A stretch of DNA of 64,000 bases from Burkholderiales bacterium PBB2 (GTDB taxonomy: Bacteria; Pseudomonadota; Gammaproteobacteria; Burkholderiales; Burkholderiaceae_C): the NCBI GenBank assembly GCA_002255955.1, contig NKIM01000029.1:1-64000 (forward strand), read 5' to 3'. Position 1 is the stretch's first letter. Each line of letters opens with the position of its first letter. The notes under the pieces are model-generated. The model was not told the origin of the DNA and did no database searches. It saw nothing but the letters and a program-made list of their open reading frames with translations. Of this stretch, positions 18,623-25,574 are shown one piece after another. The position numbers were made by a program, and so were the translations under genes.

Positions 18623-18909
18623 GGACACGCTCGATTGAATTGCCCCGGCACGGCATTTCAGCGAGCGACACGATGCTCATGCAGCCTTCTCAAGGCTTGC
18701 AGTTTTTTGATTGCACAAGATTACAAATCACGTCATACCCATGGGCCAGTTCGTCGTTTCGCCCACGACACACCCCACCGATTGCGGCCGTTTCCGAGCC
18801 TCTTTTTCGGTTCAACGCTCTCAGTGCAACGGCAGCCCCGGCCGTGTGTTCCGATTGAGCAAGACCTTTGCCTCGCGCGAAGGCGCCCGCCTCCTGGCGG
18901 TCACCCAGG

Positions 18910-18969
18910 GCTGGCTGCAAGCCAGCATGACACACCCACCTGAGTGCTGAGATCCGTCCCTCACGGATC
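18910..18969. repeat. Two hairpins in the RRM gene leader
   Basis: GCTGGC/GCCAGC with loop TGCAA (18910-18926) and GATCCGT/ACGGATC with loop CCCTC (18951-18969). Both stems are perfect and lie 90-150 bases before the ATG of the RRM gene. They are candidates for temperature- or protein-responsive leader structure. Confidence 0.4.
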
Positions 18970-19060
18970 CGGTCCAGCTGCCGCAGTTGCAGCGGACAGC
19001 CCACACATCCAGACCGTACATCCTGACCTCGCGTCACGACCCCACCAGAAAGGCTCCAAC

Positions 19061-19411
19061 ATGAGCAGCAAAATCTACGTCGGCAACTTGCCTTACTCCG
19101 TCACCGACTCCAGCCTGAAGAGCAACTTCTCCGAGTTCGGCAGCGTGACTTCAGCCCGGGTCATGATGGACCGCGACACCGGTACATCCAAAGGCTTCGG
19201 CTTTGTGGAGATGGCATCCCCTGAGTTCGCCCAGGCAGCCATCTCGGCCTTGCACGGCATGACCGTCGACGGCCGCTCGATCGTGGTGACCCTCGCGCGC
19301 CCTCGCGAGGACAGCGCCAAAGCCGGCGGCTACAGTGCGGCCGGCTACAACGCGCCCAAACGCGCGGATGTGGGCTATGGCAACGGTGGCTTTGGCGGCG
19401 GCCGCTACTGA
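19061..19411 (+). CDS. Small RRM-type RNA-binding protein
   Basis: A 116-residue protein with one RNA recognition motif: RNP2 is IYVGNL (residues 5-10) and RNP1 is KGFGFVEM, followed by a Gly/Tyr-rich tail ending GYGNGGFGGGRY. This is the architecture of proteobacterial/cyanobacterial Rbp proteins, many of them cold-induced. ATG 19061 follows AGAAAGG. The long hairpin-rich leader and a strong terminator directly after the gene suggest a single-gene unit under post-transcriptional, possibly autogenous, control. Confidence 0.92.
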   Translation: MSSKIYVGNLPYSVTDSSLKSNFSEFGSVTSARVMMDRDTGTSKGFGFVEMASPEFAQAAISALHGMTVDGRSIVVTLARPREDSAKAGGYSAAGYNAPKRADVGYGNGGFGGGRY

Positions 19412-19435
19412 TTCCAGCTGCGTTTCAAGAACAAG

Positions 19436-19463
19436 GCCGGCTCTTTCGAGTCGGCTTTTTTTT
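19436..19463 (+). terminator. Rho-independent terminator of the RRM gene
   Basis: Stem GCCGGCTC/GAGTCGGC (one G-T pair), TTTC loop, followed by eight T residues. It lies 24 bases after the RRM stop. Confidence 0.88.
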
Positions 19464-19504
19464 GCCTGATTGACGGCCCTGTCAGATCAGCGGATCAATC
19501 GCCA

Positions 19505-20119
19505 TCAGTGGGGGCAGCCCGCGTGCTCGATGTCGGTATCGGCTGGATGGCTGAACGGCGGACGTTTCATGTGAATCTGGCGCAGCAGTGTGATGCCGAG
19601 CATGGCCGTTCCACCCGCGACAAGAATCAGCGTTGCATAGACCCCCAGGATGAAGCCAAACGGGGCGGTGTGGTTCCACGAGCGCGCAATGCCGAGAAAG
19701 GACGCGTAGAGCCAGGACACCGATGACAGGGTCGCGAACAGGGTCAGGCCGAGCATGTGGAAGACAGGCAGTTCGAGGAAGGCATGTCCTCGCTGGAGCA
19801 CCGGAAAAGCGAAGCGGTGCATCAGCCAACCATTGAGGGTCAGCACCAACACGGTGAACACTTTCATCCACAGCTTTTCGTTCATCAGGTATGCCGGGTT
19901 CTGGGTGTGGCCGACATAGACCAGGGCCGCACCACTCAACCAGAGCGCGATCAGCGCGAGCGTCATCGTGGACTTGGTTCTTTCCAGGTCCAGCAGCCGC
20001 TGGGGCGTTGACCGTGTGTGCACGGTCCAGAGGAAGCGAACGTCGTAGTCCAGCATCTTTCCGACCGCCAAGGCCATGGCCAGCAAATGGCAAAAAGTGA
20101 GCGCGTTCTTGAGCAACAT
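19505..20119 (-). CDS. Hypothetical five-TM membrane protein
   Basis: A 204-residue protein with about five hydrophobic segments (NALTFCHLLAMALAVGKML, LALIALWLSGAALVYVG, VLVLTLNGWLMHRFAF, MLGLTLFATLSSVSWLYASF, FILGVYATLILVAGGTAMLG) and a His-rich C-terminal end. Conserved-looking His and Trp in the membrane recall CopD/DUF2214-type proteins, but I cannot assign it firmly. It follows the subtilase gene by 98 bases on the same strand and could be the last gene of that operon. It converges on the RRM terminator. Confidence 0.75.
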   Translation of the reverse strand: MLLKNALTFCHLLAMALAVGKMLDYDVRFLWTVHTRSTPQRLLDLERTKSTMTLALIALWLSGAALVYVGHTQNPAYLMNEKLWMKVFTVLVLTLNGWLMHRFAFPVLQRGHAFLELPVFHMLGLTLFATLSSVSWLYASFLGIARSWNHTAPFGFILGVYATLILVAGGTAMLGITLLRQIHMKRPPFSHPADTDIEHAGCPH

Positions 20120-20217
20120 AGAGTCCTGGGCCGAGGGCCGTTGAGGTGCTTGTTGCTCAGTGAGTGCCGGGATCGATCAGGCGGGTTGCGGTTTCAAGTT
20201 GTAAAACCAGGCCTGCT

Positions 20218-21519
20218 TCAGCGTTCTGCCACACGGCGGGTTCCAGGCAGCGTTGCTTCCAGTGCGAGCGCGGCGTCGGGCATGGCCGCCCCATGGCCCA
20301 GGACCTTTTCGATGGCCTGGCGATCCATGCCCGGCGCGATGGCCTGGAGCAGGGCGATCAATCCGCTGATGTGCGCGGCAGCCATGGATGAGCCACTGGC
20401 AAAGTCGTAGCGGCTCCCGGGCGCCAGGGTCAGCACATCGCGCCCAGGGGCTTGCAGTGTGGCCTCGGCTTTGACTGTCGGCGAGTCGGCGACACCCACC
20501 GTGATGACGCCCGGCACACTCGCCGGGAAGCCATTGCGCATGCCGGCAGCCGGTTGTGCAGCGACAACGATGCGTTCCTGTTTCAGCAGCTTGGCCAGCA
20601 GTTCTGCCAAAAGTGGATCGTTGGGGCCGCCCAAGCTCAGATTGAGGATGCGGGCATCGCTGGCCATGACGGCTGCCAGCGCCTTGGCCAAGGTGAAGGT
20701 GTTGCAGCGTGCGAGCGCCGCAGCAGGCGCGGGCAGGTACCAGCAGGCCTTGTACAGGCTGATGCGCGCATCCGGTGCGATGCCGACAATGCCCTGCCGG
20801 TTGTTGCCAGCAGCGGCGATGATGCCCAGCACTTCGGTGCCGTGGCGGTCCTGTTCAAAACGGAGGCGATCGGCGTCGACCAGGTTCTCGGTGCTGTGGA
20901 TGCGCCCGCGCAGCTCGGGGTGCTCCGTCTGTGCACCGGTGTCGATGACCGCAATGTGGGCACCCTTGCCCGTACTCCATCGGTGGGCTTGGGCTGTTTT
21001 CATGGCCGCAAAGCCGGACTGCATGGTCAGGTAGGGGTCGTTGTACGAGACCTCCGCGCCAGCTGCTGGCGTGGCGTGCATCGAAAAATCTTGCAGCGCT
21101 TGCGCCAGTTGCACGCGTGCATCACGGCTGAGTTGGGCCACGAGCTGATCGCGCTCGGCCTCGAGGGGGATCTCGAAGACCACACAGTGCACACCCAGGG
21201 CCGGGATGGGCCAGGCCGCAGCTTCCTTCAGGCGGTAGTCCTGCGCAAGGGCTTGGAGCGTCTGGGCTGCTTGCTCGCCTTGGGTGTAGCGGGCCCGTCT
21301 GCCATAGCCGGGCAGGCTTGTTCCGGCGCGGTTGGGCACAGGCTTCAGCGGATTGGCGACGGTCACCACGACAAAGCGCTCGCTGTTGGCTTGCATCCGG
21401 GCCTCGTCGCTGCGGGCCAGCGCCGATGGGTTCACGCCCGCTGTGGAGTCGACCTGCGGCATGCTGCCGCAGCCGCTCAGGAGGCCGCTCAAGGCCAGCG
21501 TGAGAAGCCAGGCTTTCAA
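20218..21519 (-). CDS. S8 subtilisin-like peptidase, lipoprotein
   Basis: A 433-residue peptidase. I propose a TTG start at 21519, overlapping the anti-sigma stop (TTGA), because it yields a textbook lipoprotein signal (MKAWLLTLALSGLLSGC, lipobox LLSGC); no ATG gives this. The catalytic triad is D193 (AVIDTGAQ), H226 (DRHGTEV) and S378 (ASGSSMAAAH). Residues 50-150 form an N-terminal domain of unknown function before the catalytic domain. It should be membrane-anchored and face the periplasm. Its coupling to an ECF sigma/anti-sigma pair suggests that it senses or processes a component of that pathway; cleavage of the anti-sigma is an inference. Confidence 0.9.
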   Translation of the reverse strand: MKAWLLTLALSGLLSGCGSMPQVDSTAGVNPSALARSDEARMQANSERFVVVTVANPLKPVPNRAGTSLPGYGRRARYTQGEQAAQTLQALAQDYRLKEAAAWPIPALGVHCVVFEIPLEAERDQLVAQLSRDARVQLAQALQDFSMHATPAAGAEVSYNDPYLTMQSGFAAMKTAQAHRWSTGKGAHIAVIDTGAQTEHPELRGRIHSTENLVDADRLRFEQDRHGTEVLGIIAAAGNNRQGIVGIAPDARISLYKACWYLPAPAAALARCNTFTLAKALAAVMASDARILNLSLGGPNDPLLAELLAKLLKQERIVVAAQPAAGMRNGFPASVPGVITVGVADSPTVKAEATLQAPGRDVLTLAPGSRYDFASGSSMAAAHISGLIALLQAIAPGMDRQAIEKVLGHGAAMPDAALALEATLPGTRRVAER

Positions 21520-22193
21520 GGCGCTTCGCCCAGGGCTTCGACCAGACGCAGCTTTCCAGTGCGACGAAGCTGCTCGACGGTGTCGGTGCTGCTGCGCCGC
21601 CCATCCGTCAGCTCGAGGACGTAAGCGCCGGCGGTGTTGGGGCCGCTGCCGACTTGCAATCCGAACTCGTGCAGCAGCCGGTTCCACTCGGCGATGGCGA
21701 GTCGCTCATCGGGCACGACGCGGATCTGCGCGCGCGGCGCGGAACTGCCGTCTTTGGCTTGGCTCAGGGTCTGGAAGTCCGGCTTGTCTTGCCCGAACCG
21801 TTGCGGCAGCAAGACCCCGAGGGCGATGGCTTGCAAGGCGACGCAAGCGGCCAGTGCATAGCTGATGCGCGTGCTGCGCCGGCTCGCCGGTGAGTGCGTG
21901 TCGGTCGGCGTTGGTGCAGAGGGCGCAATCTCTTCGGCCTGATCCAGTCGCTTGAGCATGCGCTCCAAGCCGGACTCAAGGTCGGGCAGCGGTGCAAGGG
22001 GCTGCGCCAGCAGCTCCTTCAACTGGGTCTGGTGTTCAAACTCGGCGCGGCAGGCCGCGCAGTTCAGCAAATGCGCGGCAACGCTGGCCTGCTGGGCCTC
22101 GCTGGCCGTGCCGTTGACGATCCATGGCAGCATCTGCTGAGTCAGCAGATGCGACAGGTCCTGGTCTTGAGGGGCACTTGGAATCGGCTTCAT
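21516..22193 (-). CDS. Zinc-finger anti-sigma factor
   Basis: A 225-residue protein. The N-terminal zf-HC2/ZAS domain has the His and paired Cys in AAHLLNCAACRAEFE (about residues 40-55), which bind ECF sigma factors. A membrane segment follows (ISYALAACVALQAIALGVLL, about 110-130), and then a periplasmic part of about 95 residues with VRVVPDERLAIAEWNRLL. It overlaps the sigma gene by four bases upstream and the subtilase gene by four bases downstream. It should hold the sigma factor at the membrane until a periplasmic signal arrives. Confidence 0.9.
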   Translation of the reverse strand: MKPIPSAPQDQDLSHLLTQQMLPWIVNGTASEAQQASVAAHLLNCAACRAEFEHQTQLKELLAQPLAPLPDLESGLERMLKRLDQAEEIAPSAPTPTDTHSPASRRSTRISYALAACVALQAIALGVLLPQRFGQDKPDFQTLSQAKDGSSAPRAQIRVVPDERLAIAEWNRLLHEFGLQVGSGPNTAGAYVLELTDGRRSSTDTVEQLRRTGKLRLVEALGEAP

Positions 22194-22786
22194 TTCTGCA
22201 GTCTTTCGGCAGGGGTTTGCCGCTCAGCCAGCACGGGCAAGAGGTTGCGCAGCTTGACCCGGGCATGGAACATGCGGGCCTTGACGGTGCTGACAGGGGT
22301 TTCCATGATCACTGCGATCTCTTCCAGCGAGTGTCCGCCGACGTAGGCAAGTTCGAGCACCAGTCGCTGTTCGAGCGTGAGCCGATCCATGCCCTTGGCG
22401 ATCCAGTCCCGCAGTTCCCGGCTGTCGCTGGGGTTGTCGCTCATGGCCTGCTGGTGCTCATGGAGCTCGCTGTCCAGCTCGGTCAAGCTGAGGTCAATGC
22501 CGCCGTCCTGTCGCACGGACTTCAGGCCGCAACGGTAGGCAATGCCCATCAGCCAGGTGGAAACACGAGATTCGCCGCGAAAGTTCTCAGCCTTCTGCCA
22601 GACGATCCAGAAGCTGTCGTTGATGATCTCTTCGATCAGCTCGCTGCGACGGGTCAAGCGCGAGAGGAAACGGCCGAGCCTGGGGTGGTAGGCACGGTAG
22701 AGCACCGCCAAAGCGGCGCGATCGCGTGCGGCCACTTGACGCAGCAGTGCGAGGTCTGTCGCGTCGTCACGGGACGGGATGGTCAT
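22190..22786 (-). CDS. ECF RNA polymerase sigma factor
   Basis: A 198-residue sigma-70 family protein with only regions 2 and 4. Region 2 is RAALAVLYRAYHPRLGRFLSRLT through SFWIVWQKAENFRGESRVSTWL. Region 4 is LTLEQRLVLELAYVGGHSLEEIA with the helix-turn-helix ETPVSTVKARMFHARVKLR. ATG 22786 is chosen over an upstream frame extension because region 2 begins soon after it and a promoter-like element sits 36 bases upstream. It is coupled to its anti-sigma. The element at 22823-22853 recurs before two other operons, so it most likely reads its own promoter. Confidence 0.93.
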   Translation of the reverse strand: MTIPSRDDATDLALLRQVAARDRAALAVLYRAYHPRLGRFLSRLTRRSELIEEIINDSFWIVWQKAENFRGESRVSTWLMGIAYRCGLKSVRQDGGIDLSLTELDSELHEHQQAMSDNPSDSRELRDWIAKGMDRLTLEQRLVLELAYVGGHSLEEIAVIMETPVSTVKARMFHARVKLRNLLPVLAERQTPAERLQK

Positions 22787-22822
22787 GAGCTGAGGCGTAG
22801 AGAGAAAAAAGGGTTTGCCAGG

Positions 22823-22853
22823 TGAGTGCCTGCACAAGCCCAAAAAGTTTCAC
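22823..22853 (-). promoter_or_regulatory. Candidate ECF promoter of the sigma operon
   Basis: On the minus strand, GTGAAACTTTT, 11 bases, then AGGCACTCA, ending 36 bases before the sigma ATG. AAC in the -35 element is typical of ECF promoters. The same blocks with the same spacing stand before the cytochrome lipoprotein gene, and a close variant stands before the PEP-CTERM gene. Confidence 0.7.
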
Positions 22854-22858
22854 GCGCC

Positions 22859-23635
22859 TTAAAAAGAATGTGTCAGTGTGGTTGACCAATGCCCGCGTGC
22901 CGGCGAGTTCAGCACGGTCAGCGCGTTTCGATCGGTGTCCAGGTAATTGAGTTCGGCGCGCCACGCCTTGTGTTGCCAGGTCAGACCGGCACTGCCGTAC
23001 AGGTAATCGCCACGCGGCTGCACCCGGGCCTGGCCGAGCGCTGCGGTCACAGAGAACTGCTCGTTCAGGGGCCAGCGCGTCCCCACATCGATCGTCCAGC
23101 GCATGGGCGCGCTGTCTGTACGGGCGTGGGGGTAGCGGTACATGGAGACACCAAAGACCCAGAGATCCCGAAAACTGAGGCTCAGGCCTGCCTCGGCGCG
23201 ATCGAAGACTCTCGACGCGCGGTCGCTCGGGTAGGCGTAGTACAGCAAGCTCGCTCTGGACTGCCAGTCCTTCCCAAGCACCCAATCCTGGGCAGCGTGA
23301 ACGATGAGCCGTGAGTTCGCTTGGCTGCGGTGCTGCACGGTGAGGGTCCCGCCCACCGACCAGCCGGATGCGTCATACATGCTGGCGCTTCCCTGGAGAA
23401 CCGGCCTGCGCTGCCCGAGGACGGCGCCGCGCTCCGTGAGCTCGCTGCTCACCGCCAACTCGGCCGCCCATTCACGCGATTGCGCCTGGACCTCGCGCGT
23501 GCCGGCGGCCGCACCGATCGCTGCGCAGAGCCCCGTCCAAAGCGCAGAGCTCAAGCGGCTCGGCCCTTGGGCCTTCGTGGCGATAGGAGGGGAGTGGGGT
23601 CTCAAGTACGCAGCCTGGTGTGTTTGGCTCGGCAT
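22859..23635 (-). CDS. Hypothetical outer-membrane beta-barrel protein
   Basis: About 258 residues from ATG 23635; an earlier start at 23725 would run into the promoter region of the divergent gene. A hydrophobic export signal (ALWTGLCAAIGAAAGTREVQAQ) is followed by alternating amphipathic strands such as WSVGGTLTVQHRSQ, ASLLYYAYPSD and RAELNYLDTD. The C-terminal end HWSTTLTHSF finishes with Phe, as outer-membrane barrels do. I do not recognise the family. It is upstream of the ECF sigma gene on the same strand, but the sigma gene has its own promoter in the 72-base gap. The divergent cytochrome lipoprotein and CXXCH barrel suggest a shared envelope function. Confidence 0.65.
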   Translation of the reverse strand: MPSQTHQAAYLRPHSPPIATKAQGPSRLSSALWTGLCAAIGAAAGTREVQAQSREWAAELAVSSELTERGAVLGQRRPVLQGSASMYDASGWSVGGTLTVQHRSQANSRLIVHAAQDWVLGKDWQSRASLLYYAYPSDRASRVFDRAEAGLSLSFRDLWVFGVSMYRYPHARTDSAPMRWTIDVGTRWPLNEQFSVTAALGQARVQPRGDYLYGSAGLTWQHKAWRAELNYLDTDRNALTVLNSPARGHWSTTLTHSF

Positions 23636-23683
23636 TCTTGCATCAATGCGCGCGCTGCTCTGGCCTTGCATATGTCTCGTGCT

Positions 23684-23714
23684 GTGCAACTTTTCTGCCG
23701 GCGTGAGGCACTCA
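23684..23714 (+). promoter_or_regulatory. Candidate ECF promoter of the cytochrome/porin operon
   Basis: GTGCAACTTTT, 11 bases, AGGCACTCA, ending 34 bases before the lipoprotein ATG at 23749. It matches the promoter of the ECF sigma gene at 10 of 11 bases in the -35 block and 9 of 9 in the -10 block, with identical spacing. Confidence 0.7.
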
Positions 23715-23748
23715 GCTTTCGTCAATGGCTGAATGCGAAAGGAAGCAC

Positions 23749-24210
23749 ATGCGATTCTTGAAATTGGGCGGCATCGCCGGCTGCGTTGTGGCGGCGTTGG
23801 TGGCGGCCTTGGTGGCCGGTTGTGGCGGAGGCAGTGGCGACGGGTTGGATGCGAACGGGCGGCCCCAGGGGGAGGGTGAAGACCCCGGCGGCCCGATGAC
23901 GGCCAGCTTCAAGTCGATACAGTCCAAGGTGTTCACACCGGTCTGCACCGGCTGCCATGCTGGCGGATCGGCTCCCGCAGGTTTGCGCCTGGATGCGAGC
24001 AACAGCTACATGCTGCTGGTTGACGTCGACAGCGCTGAAGTGCCCAGCCTCAAGCGGGTGAAACCGGGCAATGCCACCAACAGCTACCTCATCCACAAGC
24101 TCGAAGGCCATGCCGCCGTCGGTGCTCGCATGCCCCTGGGCGGCCCCTACCTCGATGCCGCCACGATCACCCTGATTCGTCAGTGGATCGACAAAGGAGC
24201 GCCGCAATGA
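23749..24210 (+). CDS. c-type cytochrome lipoprotein
   Basis: A 153-residue protein. The lipoprotein signal ends at LVAGC with lipidated C25, followed by a Gly-rich linker (GGGSGDGLDANG). A single haem site is C66-C69-H70 in VCTGCHAGG, and M128 in ARMPLGGP is a likely axial ligand. The rest (SIQSKVFTPVC, LVDVDSAEVPSLKRVKPGNATNSYLIHKLEG, LIRQWIDKGA) matches the single-haem c-type domain often found on surface or periplasmic proteins. ATG 23749 has AAAGGAAG just upstream. It overlaps the CXXCH beta-barrel gene by four bases, so the two products are probably made as partners. Confidence 0.88.
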   Translation: MRFLKLGGIAGCVVAALVAALVAGCGGGSGDGLDANGRPQGEGEDPGGPMTASFKSIQSKVFTPVCTGCHAGGSAPAGLRLDASNSYMLLVDVDSAEVPSLKRVKPGNATNSYLIHKLEGHAAVGARMPLGGPYLDAATITLIRQWIDKGAPQ

Positions 24211-25295
24211 ACGCCTATCGATGGCTGCGCTGCCTCACCCTGTTTCTCTTCGCCATGCCTGCGCTGGTTTCGGCTGAGCCCTATCTGGCGGTACGGTATG
24301 GCATGCAGTGTTCTGCCTGCCACGTCAATCCAAGCGGAGGTGGTCTGCGCAATGCGGTGGGCCATGCCTTTGCAAAAGGAAGTGTGGCGGCCCAAGCGCT
24401 GCCGCCCGGCTGGTCGGATTGGTCGGGCAGCGTGCTGGATCAGCGCCTGAGGCTGGGCGGGGACTTGCGCTCCGCCGCTACGCGCACCGAGGTGTCAGGC
24501 CAGCCTTCGCAAAGCACCCGCGGCACCGAGCAGGCTCGGCTTTATGCGGATGTGCAGTTGATCAAGGACAGGCTCGGCGTCTACCTGGATCAACAGCTCT
24601 CTCCCGGCAAGTCCGTTCGCCAGGAAGCCTATGTGAGGCTGTCCACCTCCGACATGGCTTGGTATGCCAAGGCGGGCCAGTTCTACCTTCCTTTTGGATG
24701 GCGCTTGCAGGACAGTCTGACCTTCGTCCGCCAGCTCAGCGGCGTCAGCATGACCGTTCCAGACAAAGGTCTTGAGGTGGGTATGGAGCGGGGCGCCTGG
24801 ACGGCGCAGATGGCCTACACCAATGGCCCCGGCAAGCGACGCAGCGACGCCGGTCATCAACTGACCGGTCAGCTGAGCTGGCTGCAGCCCTGGGGGCGGG
24901 CCGGCCTGTCGATGGCCCAGGTTCGGGCGCCGGGCGGCAATCGCGATGCCTGGGGCCTGTTCGCGGGCACGACCACCGGGCCCGTGGCCTGGCTCACGGA
25001 GATCGATCTGGTCGCGGACAGCGGCTTTCCCGAGGGCAAGCGGCGCCAGTTTGCCGGTCTGCTGGAAGCCAACTGGTTGATGGCACAAGGCCACAACCTC
25101 AAGCTGGGCAGTGAGTTCCTGGATCCGGATCGTCGCATCGGCAATGACCACCGGGTGCGCTACAGCCTGGTTTACGAGTACACGCCGATCGCGTTTGCTC
25201 AGCTGCGCCTGGGTTACCGCAAGTTCGGCGGCATCCCGCAAAACGCCGTGGACAACCGTCGCCAAGCTTTCGCCGAGTTGCACGCCTTCTTTTAG
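24207..25295 (+). CDS. Outer-membrane beta-barrel with N-terminal CXXCH haem motif
   Basis: A 362-residue protein with a signal peptide (MNAYRWLRCLTLFLFAMPALVSAEP). C35-S-A-C38-H39 in GMQCSACHVNPSGGG is a c-type haem attachment site right after the mature N-terminus. The remaining roughly 300 residues show porin-like alternating strands (ARLYADVQLIKDRLGVYLDQQL, AWYAKAGQFYLPFGW, FAQLRLGYRKFGG) and end in FF. The ATGA overlap couples it to the cytochrome lipoprotein. One haem per polypeptide in a barrel differs from multihaem MtrCAB conduits. A short electron path through the barrel mouth is possible but inferred; a haem-anchored porin of other purpose cannot be excluded. Confidence 0.82.
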   Translation: MNAYRWLRCLTLFLFAMPALVSAEPYLAVRYGMQCSACHVNPSGGGLRNAVGHAFAKGSVAAQALPPGWSDWSGSVLDQRLRLGGDLRSAATRTEVSGQPSQSTRGTEQARLYADVQLIKDRLGVYLDQQLSPGKSVRQEAYVRLSTSDMAWYAKAGQFYLPFGWRLQDSLTFVRQLSGVSMTVPDKGLEVGMERGAWTAQMAYTNGPGKRRSDAGHQLTGQLSWLQPWGRAGLSMAQVRAPGGNRDAWGLFAGTTTGPVAWLTEIDLVADSGFPEGKRRQFAGLLEANWLMAQGHNLKLGSEFLDPDRRIGNDHRVRYSLVYEYTPIAFAQLRLGYRKFGGIPQNAVDNRRQAFAELHAFF

Positions 25296-25330
25296 CCCGT
25301 GAATCCTCCGCGCTGTGTTCTGGCGGCAGG

Positions 25331-25367
25331 CTCGCCAAATGAGCGGACGTCCACTGATGTTGGCGAG
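25331..25367. repeat. Inverted repeat after the CXXCH barrel gene
   Basis: CTCGCCAA (25331-25338) and TTGGCGAG (25360-25367), perfect 8-base arms with a 21-base spacer, 36 bases after the stop. It may be a terminator-like stem without a U-run or an operator for the chemoreceptor downstream. Confidence 0.35.
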
Positions 25368-25574
25368 GAATGGTGATGTGTGTGCGGGGCTGGACCTGAC
25401 CTAGACCGTATGCACGCTAGTCCGCGCGCGGCGTGCACACGCGCTTGACCCTGGCTGCCGGGCGTGAAAGACTGGCCCGGCCTGATGCATCTCGCATCGT
25501 GACTGGCACCGAGCTGAGGACAGCAGTCGCGCCGGCCCGCAACGATCACGAACGTCCTGTCCAGGGAGGCTGAA

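Larger units (their letters stand above)
18407..19060. other. Long structured leader region before the RRM gene
   Basis: 654 bases with no convincing protein gene. It contains an AT-rich inverted repeat at 18510-18537, hairpins at 18567-18585, 18604-18622, 18910-18926 and 18951-18969, and a locally low-GC stretch at 18495-18540 that stands out in this genome. Small frames here lack ribosome sites and homology. A long, folded 5' leader or an unannotated small RNA is the best reading. Confidence 0.45.

Noticed and set aside
18103-18651. 182-codon minus-strand ORF
   Set aside because: No ribosome site or domain, Arg/Pro/Ser-rich, and it runs through the AT-rich hairpin region.
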